Assembly: GCF_000689255.1 (NCBI RefSeq)
Contig: NZ_HG964446.1
Span: forward strand, 1,168,484-1,232,483
DNA: 64,000 nt
Source of the DNA: Mycobacterium triplex
GTDB lineage: Bacteria; Actinomycetota; Actinomycetes; Mycobacteriales; Mycobacteriaceae
Direction of reading: 5' to 3'
This document shows positions 56,399-64,000 of the stretch, one piece after another (within the stretch, counting starts at the first letter, position 1; each line of letters begins with the position of its first letter). The position numbers were made by a program, and so were the translations under genes. Below the pieces are notes generated by a model. That model had not been told where the DNA came from. It saw only the letters and a program-made list of their open reading frames with translations, and searched no databases.

Positions 56399-57100
56399 TT
56401 ACGTCTCCCGGGGCGGTGCGATCGGGGAGGGGTGCGGCTCCTCGCGGAACTTTTCCAGCGATCCGCCGACTTCGACGATTCCGCACAGCGCGTTCCAGCT
56501 CAGCATCGTCAGGTAGTCGATCAGCTCGTCTCTGGTCATCCGCGGATTCGACATCCACGAGTGCGTGGCCAACTGCACGCCGCCGACGATCAGGTAGGAC
56601 CACGGTTCCGCGCCGCCGGTGTCGATTCCGGCCTGCAGCATCCGCCGGCGCATCAACACCGCGATCATCCGGGCAATGATCCGTTCGGAATCGGCGATCA
56701 CCTTGCTTTTGCTGGCCGAGCTGTTCGCCATCACAAACCGGTACGGCTCGGGTTCGTTCGCCACGGTGTCGACGTAGACGCGGATGACCTCGCGGGTCAG
56801 GTCGAGGCCATCGAGATTGGACGTCAGTGCCGCGGCCATGTTCGGGATCAGCGTGGTCTGCGCGAAACGCATCATCACCGCGGTTGTCAGGTCGTTCTTG
56901 TCGACGAAATAGCGATACAGAACGGTCTTGGAGACCCCGATCTCGGCGGCGATTTCGTCCATGCTGAGGTAGCGGCCGTGTCGCCGGATTGCGTCGATCG
57001 TCCCGTCGACCAGCTCGTTGCGGCGCTCCACCTTGTGTTGGTGCCAGCGCCGCTTGCGACCGTCCGTCTTAACGATTACAGCCGGGATTTGCTCTGTCAC
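56399..57100 (-). CDS. TetR-family transcriptional regulator (Rv0472c-like)
   Basis: A 233-residue TetR regulator. A basic N-terminal tail (GRKRRWHQHKVERR) precedes the DNA-binding domain with LSMDEIAAEIGVSKTVLYRYF (given in part, about residues 45-65). The long ligand domain includes PEPYRFVMANSSASKSK. GTG at 57100 matches the Rv0472c length. It is divergent from the DUF445 gene and upstream of pcaA, so pcaA or the DUF445 gene are plausible targets. No clear palindrome is visible before it. Confidence 0.9.
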   Translation of the reverse strand: MTEQIPAVIVKTDGRKRRWHQHKVERRNELVDGTIDAIRRHGRYLSMDEIAAEIGVSKTVLYRYFVDKNDLTTAVMMRFAQTTLIPNMAAALTSNLDGLDLTREVIRVYVDTVANEPEPYRFVMANSSASKSKVIADSERIIARMIAVLMRRRMLQAGIDTGGAEPWSYLIVGGVQLATHSWMSNPRMTRDELIDYLTMLSWNALCGIVEVGGSLEKFREEPHPSPIAPPRET

Positions 57101-57237
57101 AATCGACGATTCCCATTCACTAGACGCTCTCGATAGTACGGCGTGAGGGGTCCGTTTGGCGGACAGGAGGCTATCTGTGAGGGGCTTTGGCGGCGGTGTC
57201 GCAACACGAACTGGCCCAAGCAATACATGATGGTGGG

Positions 57238-58602
57238 GTGGTACATAGAGCCGAGGCACCAGGTTCGGCCGCTTCGCGGCCCGAGCCGAACACGCCGGCG
57301 GCGGCGGGCCGGACTCGTACATCCTTCGCGGAATCATTCGCTGGAGCCGATCCGGAAGCGGACGCTGCGCGGCGGGTGGCGCTTCGCCGGATGAAGTTGG
57401 TGGCACTGAGCTTTTTGGTCGGTGCCACCGTGGTGTTCCTGGCATGCCGATGGGCGCAGGCGCACGGCAGCGTGGGCGCCTGGGTCGGCTACGTCGGCGC
57501 GGCCGCCGAGGCCGGCATGGTGGGTGCTCTCGCGGACTGGTTCGCGGTCACCGCGTTGTTCAAGCACCCGTTGGGCATACCGATCCCGCACACCGCGATC
57601 ATCAAGCGGAAGAAGGATCAGCTCGGCGAGGGTCTGGGCACCTTCGTGCGGGAGAACTTCCTGTCGGCGGAGGTGGTCGAGACCAAGCTGCGCGACGCGC
57701 AGGTGCCGGGTCGGCTCGGCAAGTGGCTCTCGGAGCGCTCGCACGCCGAGCGGGTGGCCAGCGAGGCCGCCACGGTGCTGCGGGTGATCGTCGAGTTGCT
57801 GCGCGACGAGGACGTCCAGCAGGTGATCGACCGGATGATCGTCCGGCGTATCGCCGAGCCGCAGTGGGGGCCGCCGGCGGGCCGAGTGCTGGCCACGCTG
57901 CTCGCCGAGAATCGGCAGGAAGCCCTGATCCAGTTGCTCGCCGACCGGGCCTTCCAGTGGTCGCTGAACGCCGGCGAGATCATCCAGCGAGTGGTCGAGC
58001 GCGATTCGCCGACCTGGTCGCCGCGGTTCATCGACCATCTCGTCGGCGACCGCATTCACCGCGAGCTGATGGACTTCACCGACAAGGTGCGCCGCAACCC
58101 GGACCACGAGTTGCGCCGCTCGGCCACCCGTTTCCTGTTCGAATTCGCCGACGACCTGCAACATGACCCGGACACCATCGCGCGCGCGGACGCGATCAAA
58201 GACCAGCTGATGGCGCGTGACGAGATCGCCAATGCGGCCGCGACGGCGTGGAAGACGCTCAAGCGGTTCGTGCTCGAGGGCGTCGACGATCCCTCTTCCG
58301 CGCTGCGCACCCGCATCGCGGACAGCGTCGTTCGCATCGGTGAGTCGTTGCGCGACGATGCCGAGCTGCGCGACAAGGTCGACAGCTGGATCGTGCGGGC
58401 GGCACAGCATCTGGTGTCTCAGTACGGCGTGGAGATCACCGCGATCATCACCGACACGATCGAACGCTGGGACGCCGAGGAGGCGAGTCGCCGGATCGAA
58501 CTGCACGTGGGTCGTGACCTGCAATTCATCCGGATCAACGGGACCGTGGTGGGGTCGCTGGCGGGGCTGGTGATCTACACGATCGCGCAGCTGTTTTTCT
58601 AG
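57238..58602 (+). CDS. DUF445 membrane protein (Rv0473-like)
   Basis: A DUF445 protein with an N-terminal transmembrane helix (LSFLVGATVVFLACRWA) and a second hydrophobic stretch, a conserved EAGMVGALADWFAVTALFKHP block (given in part), a long amphipathic helical region of about 300 residues and a C-terminal membrane helix (GSLAGLVIYTIAQLFF). The start is uncertain: GTG at 57238 gives 454 residues, close to Rv0473 (456); GTG at 57196 or TTG at 57187 would add 14 or 17. Function unknown, presumably envelope-associated. Confidence 0.87.
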   Translation: MVHRAEAPGSAASRPEPNTPAAAGRTRTSFAESFAGADPEADAARRVALRRMKLVALSFLVGATVVFLACRWAQAHGSVGAWVGYVGAAAEAGMVGALADWFAVTALFKHPLGIPIPHTAIIKRKKDQLGEGLGTFVRENFLSAEVVETKLRDAQVPGRLGKWLSERSHAERVASEAATVLRVIVELLRDEDVQQVIDRMIVRRIAEPQWGPPAGRVLATLLAENRQEALIQLLADRAFQWSLNAGEIIQRVVERDSPTWSPRFIDHLVGDRIHRELMDFTDKVRRNPDHELRRSATRFLFEFADDLQHDPDTIARADAIKDQLMARDEIANAAATAWKTLKRFVLEGVDDPSSALRTRIADSVVRIGESLRDDAELRDKVDSWIVRAAQHLVSQYGVEITAIITDTIERWDAEEASRRIELHVGRDLQFIRINGTVVGSLAGLVIYTIAQLFF

Positions 58603-58615
58603 GGGTGCTAACTAC

Positions 58616-58633
58616 TGCTTGCAAATGCAAGCA
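58616..58633. promoter_or_regulatory. 18-bp palindrome upstream of the XRE regulator
   Basis: TGCTTGCA-AA-TGCAAGCA has perfect 8-bp arms around two bases, 57 bp before the ATG at 58690. It is the natural autoregulatory site of the XRE protein encoded next, and might also be its model for targets elsewhere. Confidence 0.6.
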
Positions 58634-58689
58634 CATGTCCGTACGCTCGGTACCTGTCAAGGTCGGCCATCGGACCCAAGGAGCACGCA

Positions 58690-59097
58690 ATGCCACCGGA
58701 GGAGACGCTCTCCGCCAAGGTGTCGACCGCGGCGTCCGACATCGGCAGCTTCATCAGAAGCCAGCGTGAACTCGCCCAGGTTTCGGTGCGGCAGCTCGCC
58801 GAGTTGGCCGGTGTCAGCAATCCCTATCTGAGCCAGGTTGAGCGCGGACTGCGCAAACCTTCTGCCGACGTGCTGAGCCAGATCGCGAAAGCGCTGCGGG
58901 TTTCCGCCGAGGTCCTCTATGTGCGGGCCGGGATCCTCGAGCCGAGCGATAAGAGCCAAGTGCGTGACGCGATCATCACCGACACGGCGATCACCGAGCG
59001 TCAGAAGCAGATTCTGCTCGACATCTACGCGTCCTTTGCCCAGCAAAACGAACCGATCCACGAGGAGTGTCCGTCCGAATCCGACAACCACGAGTGA
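58690..59097 (+). CDS. XRE-family transcriptional regulator (Rv0474-like)
   Basis: A 135-residue regulator. The helix-turn-helix covers about residues 18-75, with VRQLAELAGVSNPYLSQVERG as core recognition segment and the LRKPSADVLSQIAKALRVS tail. The C-terminal 50 residues are helical and acidic (dimerisation). A perfect palindrome lies upstream. The gene precedes hbhA by 324 bp on the same strand, as Rv0474 precedes Rv0475. The M. tuberculosis homologue has been reported as copper-responsive; whether that applies here cannot be seen. Confidence 0.9.
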   Translation: MPPEETLSAKVSTAASDIGSFIRSQRELAQVSVRQLAELAGVSNPYLSQVERGLRKPSADVLSQIAKALRVSAEVLYVRAGILEPSDKSQVRDAIITDTAITERQKQILLDIYASFAQQNEPIHEECPSESDNHE

Positions 59098-59328
59098 GAT
59101 AGCCCGGCCGGGCCGACTCAGTTGCGATAACGCCTGAGCACTAGTTGGTGACGCATATCCCAACGGCCGCTGGGTTACCAGAAGGGAAGGATGCACCGAT
59201 TCCCACTGATTCCCTCTTATTCCGCGGCGCGGCGCAGCGCTGAAACCCACTCGATCGTCAACCTGACCCGACCGACCAGGAGGTTTCCCGGCAAGTCGCG
59301 TGCCATGTCAATCCGCGGGTCTTGACTA

Positions 59329-59344
59329 CTCCTCGCACGAGGAG
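59329..59344 (+). promoter_or_regulatory. Palindrome in the hbhA upstream region
   Basis: CTCCTCG-CA-CGAGGAG is a 16-bp inverted repeat with perfect 7-bp arms, directly after a TTGACT -35-like hexamer (59323-59328) and 78 bp before the hbhA ATG. The remaining 59098-59421 gap (324 bp) holds no gene I can support; an AAAGGAAA ribosome site is just before the start. Confidence 0.45.
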
Positions 59345-59421
59345 CCGACGCTTGCCTCGACTTCCAAACCAAACGCTTCAAACAACCCTGAGAACGACAA
59401 CCAACCATGAAAGGAAACACC

Positions 59422-60030
59422 ATGGCTGAAAACTCGAACATCGAAGAATTACGGGCACCGTTGCTGGCGGCCCTGGGCGCGGCAGACCTGGCCCTGGCGA
59501 CCGTCAACGAGCTCATCAGCAACCTGCGTGACCGCGCCGAGGACACCCGTACCGACACCCGTAGCCGCGTCGAGGAGAGCCGCGCTCGGATCGCCAAGCT
59601 GCAGGAGGACCTGCCGGAGCAGTTCACCGAGCTGCGTGAGCGCTTCACCCCCGAAGAGCTCCGCAAGGCGGCCGAGGGCTACCTGGACGCCGCGACCAAC
59701 CGCTACAACGAGCTGGTCGAGCGCGGCGAGGCCGCGCTGCAGCGGCTGCGCAGCCAGCGGCCGTTCGAGGAGACCACCGCGCGTGCCGAGGGTTACGTCG
59801 ACCAGGCCGTCGAGCTGACCCAGGAAGCGCTGGGCACCGTCGCCACCCAGACCCGCGCGGTCGGCGAGCGTGCGGCCAAGCTGGTCGGCATCGAGCTGCC
59901 CAAGAAGGCCGAGTCGGCCGGCAAGGCAGTGGCGAAGAAGGCCCCGGCCAAGAAGGCTCCCGCCAAGAAGGCCCCGGCCAAGAAGGCCCCGGCCAAGAAG
60001 TCGGCGGCCAAGAAGGTCACCCAGAAGTAG
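59422..60030 (+). CDS. hbhA: Heparin-binding hemagglutinin HbhA
   Basis: A 202-residue surface adhesin. The N-terminal 160 residues are a long alpha-helical coiled coil ([20 protein letters not shown] and on). The C-terminal 45 residues are lysine/alanine/proline repeats of the KKAPAKKAP type that bind heparan sulfate and are methylated in M. tuberculosis. HbhA mediates adherence to epithelial cells and dissemination, and is linked to intracellular lipid droplets. An upstream in-frame ATG (59407) is less likely given the AAAGGAAA site. A UUCG-capped terminator follows. Confidence 0.96.
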   Translation: MAENSNIEELRAPLLAALGAADLALATVNELISNLRDRAEDTRTDTRSRVEESRARIAKLQEDLPEQFTELRERFTPEELRKAAEGYLDAATNRYNELVERGEAALQRLRSQRPFEETTARAEGYVDQAVELTQEALGTVATQTRAVGERAAKLVGIELPKKAESAGKAVAKKAPAKKAPAKKAPAKKAPAKKSAAKKVTQK

Positions 60031-60032
60031 TT

Positions 60033-60069
60033 CGAATGCCGAGTTGCCCTTCGGGGCAACTCGGATTCG
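60033..60069 (+). terminator. Terminator of hbhA with TTCG tetraloop
   Basis: CCGAGTTGCCC-TTCG-GGGCAACTCGG forms an 11-bp stem, extended by CGAAT/ATTCG after a one-base bulge. It begins two bases after the hbhA stop. There is no T-run; stability rests on the stem and tetraloop. Confidence 0.85.
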
Positions 60070-60127
60070 ACGTTTACGACGGCGCCCGCATACCCTTAGT
60101 GGCGTGAGCCACCTTGTGGGTACCGTC

Positions 60128-60391
60128 ATGCTGGTCTTGCAGATCGGCGTCCTGGTGATGTCGGTGTACGCGTTCGTACACGCTGCGATGCAGCGCCCCG
60201 ACGCCTATACCGCCGCCGAGAAGCTGACCAAGCCGGTCTGGCTGGTGATCCTGGGCCTGGCCGTCGCGCTGACCTCCATCCTGAGCTTCGTTTTCGGCGT
60301 GCTCGGAATGGCGATCGCGGCCTGCGCGGCGGGCGTGTATCTGGTCGACGTGCGGCCCAAACTCCTGGAAATTCAGGGCAAGTCGCGCTGA
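60128..60391 (+). CDS. Small membrane protein (Rv0476-like)
   Basis: An 87-residue protein with two to three hydrophobic helices (about residues 2-20 and 38-72) and the conserved blocks [18 protein letters not shown] (part) and [14 protein letters not shown]. It resembles DUF2516 proteins. ATG at 60128 gives the length of Rv0476; a GTG at 60104 would add eight residues. It lies four bases before the DUF2599-like gene. Function unknown. Confidence 0.8.
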   Translation: MLVLQIGVLVMSVYAFVHAAMQRPDAYTAAEKLTKPVWLVILGLAVALTSILSFVFGVLGMAIAACAAGVYLVDVRPKLLEIQGKSR

Positions 60392-60395
60392 CGCG

Positions 60396-60809
60396 ATGAA
60401 GGCCTTGCTGGCCGCGCTTGTCGCGCTGCTGGGCTCGGTGCCCGCAACGGGCGTCGCGTCGGCCGAACCGGGCACCGCGGCGGTCGACCCCGCGCCGCCG
60501 TTCGTCGACCACACCGCATGGACGCAGTGGGGCCTGCGGGTTTTCCCGACGCCGTCCGGGCGGCTGGCGTCCCGACAACCCGGCACCGTGGGCGCGGCGG
60601 ACGAGGCCTGGGCCGAGGTGCTGACGACGGCACCCGGCGCCGACACCCCGGGCATGCGTGCGCAATTCATCTGCCATTGGCAGCTCGCCGAGATAGCGCA
60701 ACCCGGCAAGACCAGCTGGAACCTCGAGCCATGGCGGCCCGTCGTCGACGACGCCGAGATGGTCGCTTCCGGCTGCAATCCCGGCGGTCCGGAAGAATCG
60801 CCTTCGTGA
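60396..60809 (+). CDS. Secreted DUF2599-type protein (Rv0477-like)
   Basis: A 137-residue exported protein with a signal peptide of about 23 residues (cleavage near ASA-EPG). The mature part contains [18 protein letters not shown], two cysteines (FICHWQL and SGCNPGG, probable disulfide) and [11 protein letters not shown], the tryptophan-rich pattern of DUF2599. Its stop overlaps the deoC start as GTGA. Function unknown; a homologue sits in the same place in M. tuberculosis. Confidence 0.83.
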   Translation: MKALLAALVALLGSVPATGVASAEPGTAAVDPAPPFVDHTAWTQWGLRVFPTPSGRLASRQPGTVGAADEAWAEVLTTAPGADTPGMRAQFICHWQLAEIAQPGKTSWNLEPWRPVVDDAEMVASGCNPGGPEESPS

Positions 60810-61474
60810 CACTCAGTCGAGGACAGCTGGCGGCGCTCGTCGACCACACCCTGCTCAAACCCGAAGCCACCGATGCCGACGTGGTCGCACTGCTAGCCGA
60901 AGCCGCGGCCCTGGGTGTCTATGCGGTGTGCGTATCTCCCTCGATGGTCCCGGTCGCCGCCGCGGCCGCTGCGGTCCGGGTCGCCACGGTCGCCGGGTTC
61001 CCGTCCGGCAAGCACGTGTCCGCGATCAAGGCCGCCGAGGCCGCGGCGGCGGTGGCATCCGGTGCCGGCGAAGTCGACATGGTCATCGACGTCGGTGCCG
61101 CGCTGGCCGGCGAGCTGGACGCGGTGCGCTCCGACATCGCGGCGGTGCGCGCCGCGGTGCCCGGCGTCGTGCTCAAGGTGATCGTGGAATCGGCTGTGTT
61201 GCTGAATGATTCGAATCCGCGCACGCTGACCGACGTGTGCCGGGCCGCCGAGGATGCCGGCGCGGACTTCGTCAAGACCTCGACCGGATTTCACCCCGCG
61301 GGCGGGGCGTCGGTGCGGGCCGTCGCGCTGATGGCGCAGACCGTCGGCGGTCGCCTCGGGGTCAAGGCCAGCGGCGGGATCCGCACCGCCGCCGACGCGC
61401 TCGCGATGGTGGATGCCGGGGCCACCCGGCTCGGCCTGTCCGGGACCCGGGCGGTCCTCGACGGGCTCGGTTGA
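60806..61474 (+). CDS. deoC: Deoxyribose-phosphate aldolase
   Basis: A 222-residue class I aldolase that splits 2-deoxyribose 5-phosphate into glyceraldehyde 3-phosphate and acetaldehyde. The Schiff-base lysine is in [10 protein letters not shown] (about residue 185), and the proton-relay residues lie in [12 protein letters not shown] and in [11 protein letters not shown] start coupled to the preceding gene. The acetaldehyde product could feed the aldehyde dehydrogenase at 44220, though they are not linked in the map. Matches Rv0478. Confidence 0.95.
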   Translation: MTLSRGQLAALVDHTLLKPEATDADVVALLAEAAALGVYAVCVSPSMVPVAAAAAAVRVATVAGFPSGKHVSAIKAAEAAAAVASGAGEVDMVIDVGAALAGELDAVRSDIAAVRAAVPGVVLKVIVESAVLLNDSNPRTLTDVCRAAEDAGADFVKTSTGFHPAGGASVRAVALMAQTVGGRLGVKASGGIRTAADALAMVDAGATRLGLSGTRAVLDGLG

Positions 61475-61484
61475 ATCCCGGTGG

Positions 61485-62504
61485 CTAGATGTTGGCGAAG
61501 CAGGAGTCGTTGTTTTCGCCGGCCGGAATGGTGGCGTTCTGGGTCGAGAAGTGGCTCGTCACGCCGGTCGGTGTCACCTGGACGCTGTCCGCGTGAATAC
61601 CCAGCGGGTAGTCGGCGGTCAGTTTCGCGGTGTAGGTATCCAGCGTCGACTGGACGCTTTCGCGCGGCATGGTGAAGCCGAGTGCGTTGAAGCTCTGAAT
61701 CTGTAGCTGAATCCCCTTGCCGGACACCACGGGCTTGGTGGTGATGTTGTCCAGCATGCCCTTCAGTTCGATGGTGCCGTCGGCCGGATGGGTGGTCACG
61801 CTGTTGGTGACGAACGGGCCCAGCACCGGTATCGCGTTCTGCACCGAGTCCTTGATGCCGTCACTGGTCCAGGTGATGGTCGCGTCGAGCGATCCGATGG
61901 TGCCCTTGGACGACGACGTCCGGTTCAACTTGACGTCTTTGATGCCGATCTCGATCTTCATGCCCTTGGCATCGCGGATCTGGTTGCCCGCCGTCGACAC
62001 CGAGATGTTGGTGAAATGCTGCGTCGCAAGCTGCCACAGCAGCAGCGGCGCCACCCCGAACGACGCCGTGGCCTGATCCTGAACCTCGCAGGCCACCGCC
62101 TCGGCGACCTTGGTGTCGGCCACGTGCCGGGCATACAGCTCGCCGCCGATCAGCCCCGCGATGAGCAGCGAAACCACGATGACGCAGATCAGCACGATGG
62201 ACAGCGGGTCGCGAAATCTCTTCTTCTTCGCCGGTGCCGGCTCCGGGCTGCCGGGGGCGGTGATCCGCTCAGTGGGGGGCGTCGCCGGTGGCGGGGGAGG
62301 GGCGGGCGGCGGGGCGTAGCCGGCCTGCTGGGTGTCCGCCCCGGCCGGGTACTCGTGCTGAGCCGCGTTCGGGTGCGGACCCGGGTCGGCCGGAGGCAGC
62401 CGCTCGGTTGGGCGCTCGGTGGGGGGTGGGCCGAACGGACCTTGGTCCCCGCCACGAGCCCACGATGACGGGCCCTCGTTCGGTGGTCCTGGTGGGTTCG
62501 TCAC
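61485..62504 (-). CDS. DUF2993 membrane-anchored protein (Rv0479c-like)
   Basis: A 339-residue protein. The N-terminal 95 residues are proline-rich and disordered (PPAPPPPPATPP), a transmembrane helix follows at about 103-125 (PLSIVLICVIVVSLLIAG), and the remainder is an extracytoplasmic DUF2993 lipid-binding-like domain with one early and one late cysteine (AVACEVQ, DSCFANI). DUF2993 relatives such as LmeA act in the periplasm on lipoglycans; a similar role is only inferred. GTG start overlapping the amidase stop as GTGA. Confidence 0.85.
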   Translation of the reverse strand: MTNPPGPPNEGPSSWARGGDQGPFGPPPTERPTERLPPADPGPHPNAAQHEYPAGADTQQAGYAPPPAPPPPPATPPTERITAPGSPEPAPAKKKRFRDPLSIVLICVIVVSLLIAGLIGGELYARHVADTKVAEAVACEVQDQATASFGVAPLLLWQLATQHFTNISVSTAGNQIRDAKGMKIEIGIKDVKLNRTSSSKGTIGSLDATITWTSDGIKDSVQNAIPVLGPFVTNSVTTHPADGTIELKGMLDNITTKPVVSGKGIQLQIQSFNALGFTMPRESVQSTLDTYTAKLTADYPLGIHADSVQVTPTGVTSHFSTQNATIPAGENNDSCFANI

Positions 62505-63343
62505 CCAACCGATTCTGCCCTATCGCTACGAGCAAAGTCGGACTGGTTGCGGAGCACCGCGATGCTGTCGCGGGCCTTCGCGACCTTCTCGACGTCGATG
62601 TCGGCGATCACCAATTGCGGGTCGGCTCCGGCCGAAGCGACCACCTCGCCCAGCGGTGAGGCCACCAGGCTGCCGCCGACGCCCGTCGGCGCACCCGCGG
62701 CGGACCCCGAGCCGGCCAGTGTGTCACCGGGATCGGCCTGACCCGCCGCGGCGACGTAGCTCATCGAGTCCAGCGCCCGGGCGCGGGCCAACAGCGTCCA
62801 CTGCTCGAGCTTTCCGGGGCCCGAACCCCACGACGCGCAGACCGCGATCAGCTGGGCGCCGCGTCGGGCCAGCTCGGTGTAGAGCTCCGGAAAGCGGATG
62901 TCGTAGCAAACGGTCAGCCCCACGCCGACGCCGTCGACGGTGATGACCACCGGTTCCCGGCCGGGGGCGACGGTGCGCGACTCGGCAAAGCCGAACGCGT
63001 CGTAGAGATGGATCTTGTCGTAGTGCGCGTCCGGCTGGTTGGGTGTGCCGGGCCCGGCCGCGATCAGCGTGTTGGTCACGCGTCCGTCACCGGCCGGGGT
63101 GAACATGCCGGCGATCACCGTGACGCCGGAGTCGGCCGCGATGCCCCGGACGCCGTTGGCCCACGGGCCGTCGACGGGCTCGGCGATCGGCGCCAGCGGG
63201 ACGCCGAACCGGCACATCGTCGCTTCGGGAAACACCACCAGCGCCGCGCCGGCGTCGGCGGCCCGAGCGGTGTAATCGCGCACCTGCTGCAGATTCGCCG
63301 CCGGATCGCTGCCACTGAGCATTTGCGCCAACGCGATTCGCAT
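62501..63343 (-). CDS. Carbon-nitrogen hydrolase (nitrilase superfamily, Rv0480c-like)
   Basis: A 280-residue nitrilase-fold amidase. The catalytic triad is Glu of FPEAT (about residue 40), Lys of YDKIHLYD (about 111) and Cys of VCYDIRFPE (about 146). The closest functional groups are omega-amidases and deaminated-glutathione amidases (Nit1-like), so repair of deaminated thiols or omega-amides is plausible. The frame closes with a short acidic tail. It is co-transcribed with the DUF2993 gene. Confidence 0.9.
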   Translation of the reverse strand: MRIALAQMLSGSDPAANLQQVRDYTARAADAGAALVVFPEATMCRFGVPLAPIAEPVDGPWANGVRGIAADSGVTVIAGMFTPAGDGRVTNTLIAAGPGTPNQPDAHYDKIHLYDAFGFAESRTVAPGREPVVITVDGVGVGLTVCYDIRFPELYTELARRGAQLIAVCASWGSGPGKLEQWTLLARARALDSMSYVAAAGQADPGDTLAGSGSAAGAPTGVGGSLVASPLGEVVASAGADPQLVIADIDVEKVAKARDSIAVLRNQSDFARSDRAESVG

Positions 63344-63425
63344 GGCCGCCAGCTTAGGCCCGGTGACGATGCGCTTCGCTTGCGAAGCGTTGAGGAGGCG
63401 GGCAGTTGGGCTCAGGCTCGGCGAT

Positions 63426-63947
63426 TCAGGCGTTGTTGGTGATCCACTCGGTGGTGAAGCGTTGTTCCCTGCTCACCAGTTCGGCCAGGTGCGTGCCGAT
63501 GATGTTCTCCACCTTGCCGCCGATCAGGGGAATCCGTACGTGGATGCTGACCCGGAACGTCAGGCGGGCGCCGCCGCGGCCGACGGGCGTCAGCTCGGCG
63601 GTGCCCGCGACGTTCACCGGGGTGTCCACGATCGAGCCCTTGATCGACGCCGTCGCGATGCCGTCGGTGACCGGCCCCCACGACTCTTCGCGCCGGAAGT
63701 ACAGATCGCCCCGGTGCAGCTGGGTGACCATCGCCGGCAGGTTGTGACTGTGCACTTCCTGCAGCGTCACCACCTCGATGCTGCCGTCGTCGCCGGATTC
63801 CCCGCCGACGCGGATCGACTCCAGCCGCGCCTCGTCGACCGGAATGTCGGCCAGCCTGGCTCGCCAGTAGTCGGCCTCGGCGAACGCGCGGTGCAGCTCT
63901 TCGACGCTGTCCTCGTAGTCTGCGGACAACTCGAATGAGCGGGGCAT
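63426..63947 (-). CDS. DUF2505 (SRPBCC-like) protein (Rv0481c-like)
   Basis: A 173-residue protein of DUF2505, an SRPBCC-type fold. It starts with MPRSFELSADYEDSVEELHRAF and has the helix-grip pattern, ending in a long C-terminal helix (GKVENIIGTHLAELVSREQRFTTEWI, in parts). No catalytic residues are evident; a hydrophobic-ligand-binding role is typical of the fold. It is divergent from the putative murB start with 26 bp between. Confidence 0.87.
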   Translation of the reverse strand: MPRSFELSADYEDSVEELHRAFAEADYWRARLADIPVDEARLESIRVGGESGDDGSIEVVTLQEVHSHNLPAMVTQLHRGDLYFRREESWGPVTDGIATASIKGSIVDTPVNVAGTAELTPVGRGGARLTFRVSIHVRIPLIGGKVENIIGTHLAELVSREQRFTTEWITNNA

Positions 63948-63973
63948 AGCAGGTCAGGCTACCGTTACGGGCC

Positions 63974-64000
63974 GTGACCGGATCGCCGTACGCGGGTGCG
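63974..64000 (+). CDS. Possible start of murB, cut by window edge
   Basis: A GTG at 63974 opens a frame of nine codons to the window end (MTGSPYAGA). In M. tuberculosis murB (Rv0482, UDP-N-acetylenolpyruvoylglucosamine reductase) begins here, divergent from Rv0481c. The call rests on gene order, not on any motif. Confidence 0.4.

Overview
The window is a stretch of a mycobacterial chromosome. It is GC-rich with many GTG starts and ATGA/GTGA stop-start overlaps. The gene order from the VCP-like AAA ATPase through pssA, psd, moeA2, groEL2, rskA-sigK, ufaA1, echA2, lpdC, ramB, icl1, fadB2, umaA, pcaA, hbhA and deoC follows the Rv0435c-Rv0482 region of Mycobacterium tuberculosis. Many insertions and rearrangements relative to that species, together with a pcaA/umaA pair, suggest a non-tuberculous and probably slow-growing mycobacterium. 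The species cannot be fixed from the window.

Layout. 1-4.9 kb is accessory: a LuxE-LuxC-SDR operon (fatty acid activation, reduction to aldehyde, a further dehydrogenase cut by the window edge) behind a 14-TM exporter. 5.0-6.4 kb holds a divergent DUF2867-like gene and a TetR regulator. 6.4-11.8 kb is the AAA ATPase/pssA/psd phospholipid operon and moeA2, with the remnant of an MFS gene between psd and moeA2. 11.8-19.0 kb is accessory: a VOC protein, a Baeyer-Villiger-type monooxygenase, a CocE-type hydrolase, two TetR regulators with visible operators, a cupin, an M24 peptidase-like protein and an SDR. 19.0-21.0 kb is groEL2 behind two CIRCE operators.

21.0-24.2 kb is an insertion-like block: a DUF559 (Vsr-like) nuclease gene flanked by two 58-bp palindromic elements. 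A third, solitary copy lies at 3.3 kb. Outside it lie two paralogous small PPOX-like genes. 24.2-28.4 kb carries a short PPE gene, a D-aminoacylase-type amidohydrolase, a DinB-like protein and a membrane protein.

28.4-35.5 kb is a SigK locus: rskA, sigK, DUF1295, ufaA1, DUF1365, an FAD amine oxidase-like gene and dipZ, all leftward. Two promoters with SigK-type hexamers and identical geometry precede the oxidase gene and dipZ, and both imply leaderless mRNAs. 35.6-40.8 kb is a TetR gene, mmpS4/mmpL4-like genes and an Rv0455c-like secreted protein, which together look like a siderophore-export module.

40.9-63.9 kb is close to the M. tuberculosis order: echA2, an S9 peptidase, aldehyde dehydrogenase with DUF779 partner, lpdC, ramB, a thioesterase, icl1 with a RamB box, fadB2, the methyltransferases umaA and pcaA, a TetR gene, a DUF445 protein, an XRE regulator with a perfect palindrome, hbhA, deoC, a DUF2993 protein, a nitrilase-family amidase and a DUF2505 protein. 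The window ends at what may be the first codons of murB.
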